DNA of 64,000 nucleotides from Nocardioides sp. BGMRC 2183 (GTDB taxonomy: Bacteria; Actinomycetota; Actinomycetes; Propionibacteriales; Nocardioidaceae): the NCBI GenBank assembly GCA_008123405.1, contig VSSA01000012.1, positions 1-64,000 of the forward strand, given 5' to 3'. Position numbers and translations under genes: made by a program. This document shows, in pieces, positions 9,801 to 17,261 of this stretch. The notes under the pieces are model-generated. The model was not told where the DNA came from, ran no database searches, and was given only the letters and a program-made list of their open reading frames with translations. The first letter of the stretch is position 1, and every line of letters starts with the position of its first letter.

Positions 9801-9931
9801 GCTCCGCCCGGGCCTGCCGCCGCCAGCGTGAGGCCCACCGCTGTCGCCGCGATCACTGCCACGCTGCGGGTAGGTACGATCCGACCGGGTATGAAACGAT
9901 TCACAGGCGGGGACTGTATGACGTCCCTCAC
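6884..9931 (-). CDS. Secreted glycoside hydrolase, GH106 (alpha-L-rhamnosidase) type
   Basis: A large exported enzyme (1015 residues from GTG 9931) likely to release terminal alpha-L-rhamnose from plant or bacterial glycans outside the cell. A signal peptide (hydrophobic VAVIAATAVGLTLAAAG) is followed by the family opening FKSPPMSARPSYRFWHPGGRI. The central catalytic region holds the ISNFV-like LMNFVRDN, a sugar-hydrolase core and a VVVGPAPT segment of an amidotransferase-like subdomain. A jelly-roll, galactose-binding-like domain fills the last 130 residues (NGERVRSADQLDARVDIGDHLRRGANTITV). GTG 9904 (MNRFIPGRIV) gives a tidier signal peptide and is an equally good start. It is monocistronic and convergent with the phnM relic. 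Confidence 0.8.
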   Translation of the reverse strand: MRDVIQSPPVNRFIPGRIVPTRSVAVIAATAVGLTLAAAGPGGAEPPTTDREVQVAKPAPSPATTLAAQFKSPPMSARPSYRFWHPGGRIDPDTLRQEFRAMVAGGAGGVELMNFVRDNSVAPIEDYDPARHGIGTPAWQERFTDAYRIGEDAGLQVDTTYTSKYSANLSTVTPDEPGSDKILSLTTAWLSGAETYDAALTEPTLPARVSVADLIDVRAYPCIDACEGDVPVLDPTDSVDLTDQVREGHHLTWSAPAGERRWAVIASWMHGTGHIVEGVETTGTGTLVDHFDDTGIDAVIDFWNDRILDGDLRETLADSGGSLFFDSLELNIDGVPPRHWTGDFIEEFEKRRGYDVTPYLAALAVDQPEFDLPGKLGTRVREDYLSTLNDLFVDEHLLPLRDFAHSLGLTLRGQPYSSWGGTFLDPMEAWSVLDIPEGEDRSFGAGANQGLVEMQGIDAWRSMASTAQASGHTLVSSECCASFGRAYRIPRQKLLSHINQNFAGGVNNIVLHGWSHNAPGIAGTWPGWAGFGNTGVDDSYGPQNPTWSDDKRINKYIARLQVALRAGTPRTDIAIYHQEAGHSPQGTVGERYFKSTALESKGYSYGYLNTTLIDRVTAKNGVLAPAGARYRAFVIDNEQAMPLATAQKIVRYVEAGVPLVVVGPAPTRSNGKDTSDDKAVRATFRKLQRYGHVRYVRSEGDVRRALQSLRVRPHAAFTGRSTLTGVHRQLKDADVYYWYNASEAREDAAVSVAARGIPYRLDPWTGALTPIGDYVTRGRRTSLSLDVAGGDAALVVLSRKPLGKAVAPRSAVVSTNASDVVVEDGRAVLRSDRGGRLKATLANGRKVRRMVAAVPSPIALERWRLSVQSWHRGDTLRDVAKTDLPEVDVTASEDGKLPAWSALDGLELVSGVGTYTTTVKLGRDWNGKRGAYLDLGGVTTTYQVVVNGERVRSADQLDARVDIGDHLRRGANTITVTVASMLGNAVNNSTKEHYGLTGPVALTPYVDAPIGRRGS

Positions 9932-10041
9932 AGGTGCGTCAACCTTCGACCGAGCGCCTGACCGCCCACCGGCGCGTCATCGGGCCGGTGGGCGATGCAT
10001 CGCCGCCAGGTGCGTCCGGTGGGCGGTCTCCGCGGGCCGCG

Positions 10042-10794
10042 TCAGAGGTTGATGGTGACGTCGGCCTTCTTCCGCAGCTTCGCGACGACCTCCTGGGCGA
10101 CCTGGGCCTGCTGCTCGGACTTCGCCTGCTGCACGAGCTGGGGACGCACCTTCGCGAACGGCGGCACCTTGCCGCCGCCGGCCTTCTGCTGGGCAGCGGC
10201 CTGACGGTAGAGCGCACGCAGCTCAGCCTCGGTGGGTTCGGCGTTCCCCGACTCGTCGTCGAGGAGCTGCTCGATCTGCACCTGGTCCGTCATGTCCGCG
10301 CGCACCGCGTCCTCGGAGACACCCTGCTCGTCGAAGGCGGACATCAACTCCTCGACGGACTTCATGCCGTACTGCTGCGCTGTCTGCTCCAGGCGCTGTT
10401 CGACGTCGGACTTCGACGCGTCGAACCCGCGCCGCTCGGCCTCCTGCACCATCAGCTCGGTGCCGATCATCCCCTCCACGACCTGCTTCTTCAGCTGGTC
10501 CTGGTCGACCTCCTGCCCCGACGCCTGGGACTGCGAGGCCGACTGCTGCAACTGGCCCTCGTAGGCGGTGGTGAACTCGTCCTTGGTGATCTCCTCGTCG
10601 TTCACCACGGCCACCACGTCCGCGAGGCCGTCGAGGTCGGGCTCGGGCCCCGACTGACCGGCCGACTCGGACGACGAGGACGAGGTCTGTTCGCCGGAGA
10701 CATCGCTGTCGGAGTCACCCCCGCTGCAGCCGGCGAGACCCACCGAGGTGGCCAGGCACACACCGATCCCGGCCAGCACGGACTTCCTGATCAT
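10042..10794 (-). CDS. SurA N-terminal-domain lipoprotein
   Basis: A 250-residue exported lipoprotein with lipobox LAGC (Cys23), then a low-complexity Ser/Asp/Glu linker (about residues 24-55), then a helical SurA/PrsA-type chaperone domain that begins VAVVNDEEITKDEFTTAYEGQL. The rotamase (PPIC) domain found in true foldases is missing. The remainder is helical, rich in Gln and Glu, with a second half LKKQVVEGMIGTELMVQEAERRG typical of SurA_N_3. It may hold unfolded exported proteins. A role in folding of secreted proteins is inferred from the family. No operon partner is close. Confidence 0.75.
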   Translation of the reverse strand: MIRKSVLAGIGVCLATSVGLAGCSGGDSDSDVSGEQTSSSSSESAGQSGPEPDLDGLADVVAVVNDEEITKDEFTTAYEGQLQQSASQSQASGQEVDQDQLKKQVVEGMIGTELMVQEAERRGFDASKSDVEQRLEQTAQQYGMKSVEELMSAFDEQGVSEDAVRADMTDQVQIEQLLDDESGNAEPTEAELRALYRQAAAQQKAGGGKVPPFAKVRPQLVQQAKSEQQAQVAQEVVAKLRKKADVTINL

Positions 10795-10994
10795 GGTCGA
10801 GCTCCTTCGCGTTCGGGTCCGAGCCTCGGCGCCGCGCGCGCCATCGGACGCGCGCCGTCACGGGAACCGCCGCGCGTGGGGCGCGATCACCACCTGCGCA
10901 GGGGCGGTCCGGCCGAGCTCGCGGTCCACCGTGCCAGGGGGTGCCAAGCGCTGCGCACAGCAGGCGGCGGATAAGGGGCCGCGCCCACCCGAGG

Positions 10995-11501
10995 CTAGGC
11001 GCCGGCGGCGCCTCGCGAGCGACGGCGCTGCATCCGTTGCCACCAGCCGATCAGGATCGTCGGCACGGTCAGCGCCACCAGGCCGTAGCCCAGCCACTGC
11101 CCCCAGCGGAAGGAACGCTCGTCGCCGGCCAACGACTTCCGTACGACGTCGCTGTCGATGTGCGCGTCGTACGGTTGTGCCGGGTCCCAGATCACCGTGA
11201 CCTCATCGCCGACCGACCAGCCCTCGCAGGCGCCGTACTCGGTGAAGGACTGGCGGCTCCGCACGCCGTCGATCTCGGCCCGGTAGGCGACCACGGGGCA
11301 GTGCACCGTGGTGGTCGTGGAGCCACCGCGCCGCCGGCGCTGGGTGACCTCGCGCTCGTTGATCTCGGTGACCCTGCCGGCGCTGGACTCGCCCTCGGTG
11401 CGCAGACGGTCGAAGTCCGCAGCACTCTCGCTCGGTCCGCCCCACGCATGGCTCAGCCAGACGAGCAGGACGCCGAGCACGAGCAGCGTGTAGCGCGCCA
11501 C
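10995..11501 (-). CDS. DUF3592-type membrane protein
   Basis: A 168-residue protein with an N-terminal hydrophobic segment (TLLVLGVLLVWLSHAW), an extracytoplasmic beta-rich part, and a C-terminal membrane helix (LGYGLVALTVPTILIGWW) ending in a basic tail QRMQRRRSRG. The middle holds the DUF3592 features: CPVVAYRAEIDG, then GDEVTVIWDPAQPYDAHID. The family has no known biochemical role. The upstream ddn-like gene stops 4 nt before this start, so the two are probably cotranscribed on the minus strand. Confidence 0.7.
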   Translation of the reverse strand: MARYTLLVLGVLLVWLSHAWGGPSESAADFDRLRTEGESSAGRVTEINEREVTQRRRRGGSTTTTVHCPVVAYRAEIDGVRSRQSFTEYGACEGWSVGDEVTVIWDPAQPYDAHIDSDVVRKSLAGDERSFRWGQWLGYGLVALTVPTILIGWWQRMQRRRSRGAAGA

Positions 11502-11505
11502 CGCG

Positions 11506-11973
11506 TCAGACCGGCATCAGGTGGAAGACCGGGATGACCCTGTCGGTCCACGCGACGTACTTGTCGTAGTTGGGCCAGACGGTCACCATGTGGCCCCAGG
11601 CGTGCTCCTTCTCGGCGCCGACGAGCTCGCGCCAGGTCGCCGTGCTGGGACGACCGCGGTAGCGGATCTCGACGGTCTCGGCTGCGCGCAGGTTGGCCGT
11701 CCACACCGGTGCCTTCGGCCCGCCGAAGTTCGAGCCGGCGATCAGCCACCCGCCCTGCCACGGAACGCACATCAGCGGAGTGGAGCGGGCGATCCCGGAC
11801 TTACGGCCAGGCACGGTCAGCATCAGGTTCGGCAGACCGGCGACGTCCAGGATGCTCACCCGGCCACCGGTCAGTTGCTGCAGCTTGGTGTCGGTCCAGG
11901 TGATCTGCGGCAGCAGCCTCGGCATCCACGGCTGGGAGCCGATGCGAACGGCGATCGGTGTCAGGAGGCCCAT
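11506..11973 (-). CDS. Ddn-family F420-dependent nitroreductase/quinone reductase
   Basis: A 155-residue split-barrel protein of the deazaflavin (F420)-dependent nitroreductase family, related to mycobacterial Ddn, which reduces menaquinone and activates nitroimidazoles. Family segments visible are LDVAGLPNLMLTVPGRKSGIARSTPL, GGWLIAGSNFGGPKAPVW, and PNYDKYVAWTDRVIPVFHL at the C-terminus. ATG 11973 matches the family N-terminus MGLLTPIAVRIGSQPWMP. It has no ribosome-binding site but a TATCTT box 8 nt upstream, consistent with a leaderless message. The open frame extends to 12078 but the extension lacks similarity. A perfect palindrome lies immediately upstream. Confidence 0.85.
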   Translation of the reverse strand: MGLLTPIAVRIGSQPWMPRLLPQITWTDTKLQQLTGGRVSILDVAGLPNLMLTVPGRKSGIARSTPLMCVPWQGGWLIAGSNFGGPKAPVWTANLRAAETVEIRYRGRPSTATWRELVGAEKEHAWGHMVTVWPNYDKYVAWTDRVIPVFHLMPV

Positions 11974-11981
11974 GAAGACTG

Positions 11982-12023
11982 AAGATAGTGCGTGAGGTTG
12001 CGCGGCCCACTGGCGCAACCTCA
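11982..12023. promoter_or_regulatory. Operator-like palindrome and -10 box upstream of the ddn-like gene
   Basis: TGAGGTTGCGC (11993-12003) and GCGCAACCTCA (12013-12023) form a perfect 11-bp inverted repeat with a 9-nt centre. It lies directly upstream of TATCTT (minus strand, 11982-11987), the likely -10 of the leaderless ddn-like gene, and about 90 bp before the divergent mannosyltransferase gene. Size and symmetry fit a dimeric TetR/GntR-type regulator. No regulator gene is adjacent. Confidence 0.55.
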
Positions 12024-12111
12024 AGGTGTGGCGCCGTGACGGAACCGGAGCGTCGCCGACGGTTGTGCCGCCGTTCAACCACCGGTCGCGTCGGGCCCTG
12101 ACCCTGGTCCG

Positions 12112-13680
12112 GTGTGCGCCTCCCCGTTCCTGGCCCGCGGTCTGCTCGGCAGCGTGCTGGTCCTGGCCGGCGGGCTCGTCGTCTCAACCATCCCGGCCAC
12201 CGCTCCGGTCCTCCGCTCGGACCTGCTGGCCGCGGTCCGGGGCGCCGAGGCGGGGCGGATGGCCGGTCTCAGCGTGGTCCTCGTCGGGCTCGCGCTCCTG
12301 GCGGCCGCCTGGCTCGCGCTGTGTCGCCACGCGTCGGTCGCCGACGATCCGGCCGCGCAGCGTGAGGGCGTCGACCTGGTGCGCTTCGCCACGCTGGTGT
12401 GGTGCGCGCCGCTGCTGCTCGCCCCACCGCTCTTCTCCCGGGACGGCTGGTCCTATGCGGCGCAGGGGATGTTGGCGCGGGTCGGGCTCTCGCCGTACGA
12501 GAACGGGCCGGTGGCCCTGCTCCCGGACTTCTGGTCGCTGCTGCGCCACGGACCGGCGCCGATCGTGCAGGCGGTCGACCCGATGTGGATGGACACCTCG
12601 GCGCCGTACGGACCGCTCCCGCTGGTCTTCGGCGCGCTGGTGGCCGGCGAGACCGGCAACCCCTGGATGCTGGTGATCGCGCATCGCGTGCTGGCACTCG
12701 TGGGACTGGTGCTGCTGGCGTGGGCGGTGCCGCGGATGGCGGCGTGGACGGGAGTCCACCCGGGGCTCGCGTCGGCAGTCGTGCTCGCCTCTCCACTGAT
12801 GCTGGCCAACGGTGTCGGCGGGCTGCACAACGACCTGCTGATGGTCGGTCTGATGGCGGCGGGCCTGGTGCTGGCGGTGGAGCGCGGCTGGGCCTGGGGC
12901 GCGGTGGCCGGTGGCATGGCCGCCGCGGTGAAGCTGCCCGGAGGGTTGGTCTGCATCGCCGTCGCGCTGATCGCACTGGCGCCCGGCACCCCCCTCTCCG
13001 CGCGGGTACGACGCCTCGCCGGTGTCGCCGCGGTCTCGCTGACCACCCTCTTCGGACTGGGTGTGGTCACCGGCCTCGGCCACGGGTGGGTGCACGCCTT
13101 GAGCGTGCCGGGTGAGGTGGAGACGCCGCTCTCGATCACCACGATGACCGGCAAGGGGCTCGACGGCGTGGCCGCGGTCCTCGGGCTCGGCACCGGCCCG
13201 GACACCTTCCGCGATCTGCTCCGCGCCGTCGGGGTGCTGGTGACGCTGGCGGTCGCCGCGTGGGTGGCACTGCGCTGGCGCACCGGCGATCCGGCCCGGG
13301 CGATCGCCGCCGTGGCGTTGACCAGCGGCCTCTTCGTCGTGCTGTGCCCCACGGTCCACCTCTGGTACTTCCTGATGCTGCCGCCGTTCCTGGCCACGCT
13401 GCGACTCTCTCGACCAGCGATGGCTGCCCTCGTGGTGCTCTCGGTGGTGCTGGGGCTGGTGGCGCCGTTGGACTCCTCCCTGCACGGTGCCTACCTGGCG
13501 ATCGTCACCGGCTGCATGACGATCGCGGTGCTGGTGCCGCCGCTGCTGCTCACTCGCCGGGCGCGGGCCGGGCTGGACCGGATCGTCGTCCGGAGAGCTG
13601 ACCGGATCGGGTCAGGCCGGCACGGAGATCCGGGTCGCCGCCACGCCGTGGATCTCCAGCATCCGCTCGACGGTCCGTGA
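12112..13680 (+). CDS. Polyprenol-phosphate-mannose-dependent mannosyltransferase, MptB-like (GT-C)
   Basis: A 522-residue integral membrane glycosyltransferase with about 12-13 hydrophobic segments, of the MptA/MptB type that adds alpha-1,6-mannose from polyprenyl-phosphate-mannose to lipomannan-like glycolipids. The first outer loop carries FSRDGWSYAAQG with the expected catalytic Asp111. Family segments SPYENGP, WMDTSAPYGPL, NGVGGLHNDLLMVGLMAAG and AAVKLPGGL follow. The GTG start is weakly supported because no clear ribosome-binding site is seen. The 3' end overlaps the convergent GT4 gene by 69 bp, so the last 20 or so residues may be non-essential. Substrate is inferred. Confidence 0.8.
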   Translation: MCASPFLARGLLGSVLVLAGGLVVSTIPATAPVLRSDLLAAVRGAEAGRMAGLSVVLVGLALLAAAWLALCRHASVADDPAAQREGVDLVRFATLVWCAPLLLAPPLFSRDGWSYAAQGMLARVGLSPYENGPVALLPDFWSLLRHGPAPIVQAVDPMWMDTSAPYGPLPLVFGALVAGETGNPWMLVIAHRVLALVGLVLLAWAVPRMAAWTGVHPGLASAVVLASPLMLANGVGGLHNDLLMVGLMAAGLVLAVERGWAWGAVAGGMAAAVKLPGGLVCIAVALIALAPGTPLSARVRRLAGVAAVSLTTLFGLGVVTGLGHGWVHALSVPGEVETPLSITTMTGKGLDGVAAVLGLGTGPDTFRDLLRAVGVLVTLAVAAWVALRWRTGDPARAIAAVALTSGLFVVLCPTVHLWYFLMLPPFLATLRLSRPAMAALVVLSVVLGLVAPLDSSLHGAYLAIVTGCMTIAVLVPPLLLTRRARAGLDRIVVRRADRIGSGRHGDPGRRHAVDLQHPLDGP

Positions 13681-14727
13681 CCACGGGAACTCCTCGGCAC
13701 GAGCGCGGGCGGCCTGACGCCGCGCCCGGACCGGCCGCGCGGCCACGCGCAGCACCGCGTCGGCCAGTGCCCTCGGGTCCGGTGCTCCCCACGCGCCGCA
13801 GTGCGCGTCGACCAGCTCCCGCGCGCCGCCCCGGTCGGCGGTGACCACCGGGGTGCCGCAGGCCAGCGCCTCGAGCACGGCGAGACCGAAGGTCTCGCCG
13901 GGACAGACGGAGAGTGCGACGTCGGCCTCGGTGATCCGCTGCCGCAGCTCGTCGCGTCCGCCGACGAAGCCGTGGAAGTACACCGGTGCCCCCGCGGCCA
14001 TCGCCTCGAGCTCGGCGCGGTGCGGCCCGTCGCCGTACACATCCATCCGCACCGGCACCCCGCGACGGTGCAGCTCGATCGCGGTGGCGACCGCCAGGTA
14101 CGGCGACTTCTCACGGGAGAGACGTCCGACGTGGGTCAGCCGGAGCACACCGTCAGGCGGATGCGGCACACCGGGGCGGAAGACGGAGAGGTCGACGCCC
14201 AGCGGGACCCGTTCGATCGGGCAGCCGACCGCCTCTGCCAGGGACTGGAACTCTGCCTGCGCATAGCGGGAGGTGACCACCAACGTGTCGAAGCTGCGCA
14301 CCACCAGGCGATTCACCATCCCGATGGAGACCCTCGCCTGGAGCCGGCTCCCGCGGCGCAGGGTGAGCATGTCGGTGAGCTGCTCGTGGGAGAGGCAGAC
14401 CGTGCGGACGCCGGCGCGGCGGGCCCACCACGCCACCGGCATCAGGGTGAGCTTGTCGTTCCACTCCACCGAAGTCGGCGCGAACCGCTCCAACACGTTG
14501 ATCAGCCGCCACGGCTCGACGATCAGGCGGTAACCACCGCCGACCTGCGGCGCACGGAGCTGGACGACGGTCCCCAACGGGGTGTCCCGGCGGTCGTCGA
14601 CCGGGCCGGGCACCACCAGCAGGCGCTCGGCCCCCGCGTCGACGTACCCACGGCCGAGCTCGGCCAGCGCTGTCCTCATGCCTCCCGATGCCGAACCGAC
14701 GAAGTTCGCGAGCTGGGCGATACGCAC
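13612..14727 (-). CDS. GT4-family glycosyltransferase, GDP-mannose-dependent type
   Basis: A 371-residue cytoplasmic GT-B enzyme. The N-terminal Rossmann half opens RIAQLANFVGSASGGMRTAL. The C-terminal donor-binding half has LTHVGRLSREKSPYLAV, YGDGPHRAELE and the retaining-GT motif ETFGLAVLEALACGTPVV, in which two glutamates are spaced E-x7-E. It resembles PimB/MgtA-like mannosyltransferases, so phosphatidylinositol mannoside or lipomannan-type assembly is likely. GTG 14727 is preceded by GGAAGG at 7 nt and replaces the long, proline-rich open extension. It converges on and overlaps the MptB-like gene, which suggests the two act in related envelope glycan synthesis. Confidence 0.82.
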   Translation of the reverse strand: MRIAQLANFVGSASGGMRTALAELGRGYVDAGAERLLVVPGPVDDRRDTPLGTVVQLRAPQVGGGYRLIVEPWRLINVLERFAPTSVEWNDKLTLMPVAWWARRAGVRTVCLSHEQLTDMLTLRRGSRLQARVSIGMVNRLVVRSFDTLVVTSRYAQAEFQSLAEAVGCPIERVPLGVDLSVFRPGVPHPPDGVLRLTHVGRLSREKSPYLAVATAIELHRRGVPVRMDVYGDGPHRAELEAMAAGAPVYFHGFVGGRDELRQRITEADVALSVCPGETFGLAVLEALACGTPVVTADRGGARELVDAHCGAWGAPDPRALADAVLRVAARPVRARRQAARARAEEFPWSRTVERMLEIHGVAATRISVPA

Positions 14728-14837
14728 ATCGGGACCTTCCGGCACACGGGTGAACACCGGCCGACCTGGGGGTGGAGCCGGGGTGAGCGTTGCCGACCTC
14801 GTGCCGCGAGGGTTGACGGGCGCGGGAGACTGGTGCC

Positions 14838-17261
14838 ATGGCGCGACGAGCTCCCCGGAACGACGTCGACGAGGCCGACCTGCGGGTCGGTGAGCCGGAG
14901 GATCATGCCGCAGGCCCGGTGGCGGTCGCGGTGGCGATGAACCGGGCTGTCGAGCAGATGGGCACCGCACGGACCGCACGCACGCTGACCAAGCTCAACC
15001 AGGTCGACGGGTTCGACTGCCAGGGCTGTGCCTGGCCCGACCCGGAGGCGGGCCATCGCCACACCGCCGAGTTCTGCGAGAACGGCGCGAAGGCGGTGGC
15101 CGAGGAGGCCACACTGCGTCGGGTCGGCCCCGAGTTCTTCGCCGCCCACCCGATCGACGAGCTGGCCGAGCGGACCGACTACTGGCTGGGCCAGCAGGGG
15201 CGGATCACCCAGCCGATGGTGCTGCGGCCCGGTGCCACGCGCTACCGCCCGATCGCCTGGGACGAGGCGTTCGCGATGATCGCCGACCACCTGCGCGGCC
15301 TGGACAGTCCGGACCAAGCCATCTTCTACACCTCGGGCAAGACCTCCAACGAGGCGGCGTTCCTCTACCAGCTCTTCGCCCGATCCTTCGGCACCAACAA
15401 CCTCCCCGACTGCTCGAACATGTGCCACGAGTCGACCTCGGTGGGGCTCGCGGAGTCGATCGGGATCGGCAAGGGGTCGGTGAGCCTGCGCGACGTGGAG
15501 ACCGCGGCGCTGGTGGTGGTGGCCGGCCAGAACCCGGGCACCAACCATCCGCGGATGCTGAGCGCGCTGGAGAAGTGCAAGCAGAACGGCGGCCGCATCC
15601 TCTCCATCAACCCGTTGCGGGAGGCCGGCATGGTCCGGTTCAAGAACCCGCAGAAGCCTCGCGGCATGGTCGGCACCGGCACCGAGCTCGCCGACCTGCA
15701 CCTGCCGGTGCGGATCAACGGCGACCTCGCCCTCTTCCAGGCGATCGGCGCGCTGCTGCTGGAGTGGGACGCGATCGATCACGAGTTCATCGCGCGGCAC
15801 ACACACGGCTTCGAGGAGTACGCCGAGCACCTGCGTGCTCTGGATTGGGCGGCTGTCGCTCGCGCCACCGGGCTCTCCCGGCAGCAGATCGAAGAGGCGG
15901 CGCTGATGTTCGCCCACTCCGAGGCGACGGTGACCTGCTGGGCGATGGGGATCACCCAGCACCGGAACGCGGTCGCCACCGTCAAGGAGATCGCGAACGT
16001 CGCCTTCTTGCAGGGCAACATCGGCAAGCCGGGCGCCGGGCTCTGCCCGGTCCGCGGCCACTCCAACGTCCAGGGCGACCGCACCATGGGGATCTGGGAG
16101 CGCAGCCCCGACCACTTCCTCGACGCGCTCGCTGCCGAGTTCGGCATCGAGCCACCGCGCGAGCACGGCCTGGACACGGTCGCCTCGATCACCGCCCTGC
16201 ACAAGGGCGAAGCACGGGTCTTCTTCGGGATGGGCGGCAACTTCGTGGCCGCCGCTCCCGACACCGCGGTCACTGAGGAGGCGTTCCGGTCGGCCGACCT
16301 GACCGTGCACGTCTCCACCAAGCTCAATCGCTCGCACGTGGTGCACGGTCGGGAGGCGCTGATCCTCCCGGCCCTGGGTCGCAGTGAACGGGACCTGACC
16401 GGCGGGCGGCCGCAGCGCGTCACCGTCGAGGACTCCATGTCGGCGGTCCACGCCTCGCACGGGCCGCTCGACCCTGCCTCGCCGCACCTGCGCTCCGAGG
16501 TCGACATCGTCTGCACCTTGGCGCTGGCGGTGCTGGGCGAGGACCACCTGGTCCCGTGGGCCGCGCTGCGCGAGGACTACACCGAGATCCGGCACCGGAT
16601 CGCCCGGGTGGTTCCGGGTTGCGCTGCCTACGCGGAGAAGGTCGACCAGCCCGGGGGCTTCGTGCTCCCGCATCCGCCGCGCGACACCCGTACCTTCCCG
16701 ACCGAGAAGGACCGGGCGATGTTCGCGGTCAGCCCGCTCGACGTGCTGCACGTCCCCGACGGCCGGCTGCTGCTGCAGACGCTGCGCAGCCACGACCAGT
16801 TCAACACGACCATCTACGGCCTCGACGACCGCTACCGCGGCGTCAAGGGCGGTCGGCGGGTGGTCTTCGTGCACCCCGACGACATCGACGCGCTCGGCCT
16901 GCGCTCCGGCGACCTGGTCGACCTGATCAGCGAGTGGACGCATCGCGGCGACTCCGGTGCGCCAGGAGTCGACGTCGAGGACGGCACCGTCGTCGAGCGC
17001 TGCGCGCCGGCATTCCGGGTGGTGCCCTACGACCAGCCGCGCGGGTGCGCCGCCGCCTACTACCCCGAGACCAACCCACTGATCCCGCTCGCCTCCACGG
17101 CGTTGGGCAGCAACTGCCCCACCTCCAAGTCGGTCGTGGTGCGCCTCGAGCCCAGCGCGGGCGGTGACGCCGAGCGCTACGCGAGCGATGCCGGCCAGGT
17201 GGTGCCCGAGGGACGCGGCGACGACGACAAGAGGTACGTCGAGCCCGAGCAGCTCTCGTGA
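14838..17261 (+). CDS. FdhF/YdeP-family molybdopterin oxidoreductase
   Basis: An 807-residue bis-MGD molybdoenzyme of the YdeP branch of the formate dehydrogenase H superfamily. The N-terminus has Cys61, Cys64 and Cys80 in DCQGCAWPDP...FCENG, and a conserved LPDCSNMCHESTS (Cys192, Cys196) near the Mo site. Pterin-binding segments include GQNPGTNHPRM, GHSNVQGDRTMG and the C-terminal LIPLASTALGSNCPTSK. No in-frame TGA is present, so it does not use selenocysteine. Its physiological substrate is unknown. E. coli YdeP is linked to acid resistance. ATG 14838 opens a unit whose downstream genes (pirin, tag, cidA, lrgB) mostly overlap. Confidence 0.85.
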   Translation: MARRAPRNDVDEADLRVGEPEDHAAGPVAVAVAMNRAVEQMGTARTARTLTKLNQVDGFDCQGCAWPDPEAGHRHTAEFCENGAKAVAEEATLRRVGPEFFAAHPIDELAERTDYWLGQQGRITQPMVLRPGATRYRPIAWDEAFAMIADHLRGLDSPDQAIFYTSGKTSNEAAFLYQLFARSFGTNNLPDCSNMCHESTSVGLAESIGIGKGSVSLRDVETAALVVVAGQNPGTNHPRMLSALEKCKQNGGRILSINPLREAGMVRFKNPQKPRGMVGTGTELADLHLPVRINGDLALFQAIGALLLEWDAIDHEFIARHTHGFEEYAEHLRALDWAAVARATGLSRQQIEEAALMFAHSEATVTCWAMGITQHRNAVATVKEIANVAFLQGNIGKPGAGLCPVRGHSNVQGDRTMGIWERSPDHFLDALAAEFGIEPPREHGLDTVASITALHKGEARVFFGMGGNFVAAAPDTAVTEEAFRSADLTVHVSTKLNRSHVVHGREALILPALGRSERDLTGGRPQRVTVEDSMSAVHASHGPLDPASPHLRSEVDIVCTLALAVLGEDHLVPWAALREDYTEIRHRIARVVPGCAAYAEKVDQPGGFVLPHPPRDTRTFPTEKDRAMFAVSPLDVLHVPDGRLLLQTLRSHDQFNTTIYGLDDRYRGVKGGRRVVFVHPDDIDALGLRSGDLVDLISEWTHRGDSGAPGVDVEDGTVVERCAPAFRVVPYDQPRGCAAAYYPETNPLIPLASTALGSNCPTSKSVVVRLEPSAGGDAERYASDAGQVVPEGRGDDDKRYVEPEQLS

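Noticed and set aside
6077-10000. Genomic island integrated at tRNA-Tyr
   Set aside because: No direct repeat of the tRNA 3' end was found downstream and no integrase is present.
14838-17261. Selenocysteine formate dehydrogenase
   Set aside because: No in-frame TGA; the conserved position is Cys and the sequence belongs to the YdeP branch.
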